Shown here: piece after piece, positions 5,996 to 6,227 of the stretch
How positions within the stretch are numbered: position 1 is the first letter of the stretch
Layout: the number at the start of each line of letters is the position of its first letter
Assembly (NCBI GenBank): GCA_038206385.1
Contig: JBBRAW010000149.1
Coordinates: 1-6,227, forward strand
DNA: 6,227 nucleotides
Origin: JANXSD01 sp038206385
GTDB lineage: Bacteria > Bacteroidota > Bacteroidia > AKYH767-A > OLB10
Direction of reading: 5' to 3'
Translations under genes and position numbers: made by a program
Notes under the pieces: generated by a model
What the model saw: the letters and a program-made list of their open reading frames with translations, nothing else
Database searches by the model: none
What the model was told of the DNA's origin: nothing

Positions 5996-6227
5996 TTAGT
6001 CTTTTGGAAGAAATAGTTTATCACCTTTCAGAAACCATATTTTATCCTTGAAAAGGACTGCTTTTTGCGCTTCTAAAGGTAGTTTTAGCTCTGCTTTTTT
6101 TGTTGAATCGAAGAGATTTAAATCCGTGATTTCTACTGTATCTCCATTACCTGTTAGTAACTGATGCCCATCTAATTGGAAGAGGGTAGGAGTATAATTC
6201 AATGGAATTGTTCGCGCATAAGTACCG
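5996..6227 (-). CDS. Unrecognised protein, C-terminal fragment (beta-rich)
   Basis: The frame is open from the right edge to the TAA at 5996-5998, so this is the last ~77 residues of a longer protein; the TTG at 6202 is probably not its start, because the upstream codons read ...Gly-Thr-Tyr-Ala-Arg-Thr-Ile-Pro-Leu-Asn-Tyr. I do not recognise the family. The sequence alternates short hydrophobic strands with turns: TPTLFQLDGHQLLTGNGD, then VEITDLNLF, then KAVLFKDKIWFLKGDKLFL. This pattern suggests beta-propeller or beta-sandwich repeats. The codon pattern and plausible protein composition support real coding. The C-terminus is not a T9SS sorting domain and has no membrane segment. It runs in the same direction as the kinase gene, but a promoter lies in the 106-130 bp between them. 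Confidence 0.6.
   Translation of the reverse strand, partial: GTYARTIPLNYTPTLFQLDGHQLLTGNGDTVEITDLNLFDSTKKAELKLPLEAQKAVLFKDKIWFLKGDKLFLPKD

Noticed and set aside
6200..6202. TTG as the start of the right-edge gene
   Set aside because: The frame stays open upstream to the window edge with plausible coding sequence, and the protein would begin in the middle of a strand pattern; a truncated longer gene is more likely.

Overview
This A+T-rich window looks like chromosome from a member of the Bacteroidota. Four things point there: a secreted protein with a C-terminal type IX secretion (T9SS) sorting domain; promoters with the Bacteroidota -7 element TAnnTTTG (TACCTTTG, TATCTTTG, TATTTTTG); no Shine-Dalgarno sequence ahead of any start; and the family types of the OmpH/Skp-like protein and the deoxynucleoside kinase. 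I cannot place it more precisely than the phylum.

Layout from left to right: the 3' part of an alpha/beta-hydrolase esterase gene (+, cut by the left edge). Then three minus-strand genes, read right to left as peptide chain release factor 3 (prfC), a DinB-like four-helix protein 31 bp downstream of it, and a T9SS cargo protein. A compact 93-bp divergent promoter region separates prfC from an OmpH/Skp-like periplasmic chaperone gene (+). That gene converges on a deoxynucleoside kinase gene (-) across a perfect 11-bp stem hairpin. The 3' end of an unrecognised gene (-) is cut by the right edge.

The genes do not form one pathway. They cover translation termination and recycling (prfC), envelope biogenesis (OmpH-like), nucleoside salvage (dNK), secretion of a surface or extracellular protein (T9SS cargo), a hydrolase and a probable metal-binding DinB-fold protein. 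prfC and the DinB-like gene are probably co-transcribed; the others appear to have their own promoters.

No gap between genes exceeds 140 bp. I see no tRNA, rRNA, CRISPR array, insertion sequence or other mobile element, and no convincing new defence or metabolic system. The most notable non-coding signal is a set of short tandem heptamers of the form ATTNNNA/G at or just after the stop codons of several unrelated genes, always in the sense orientation of the gene they follow.
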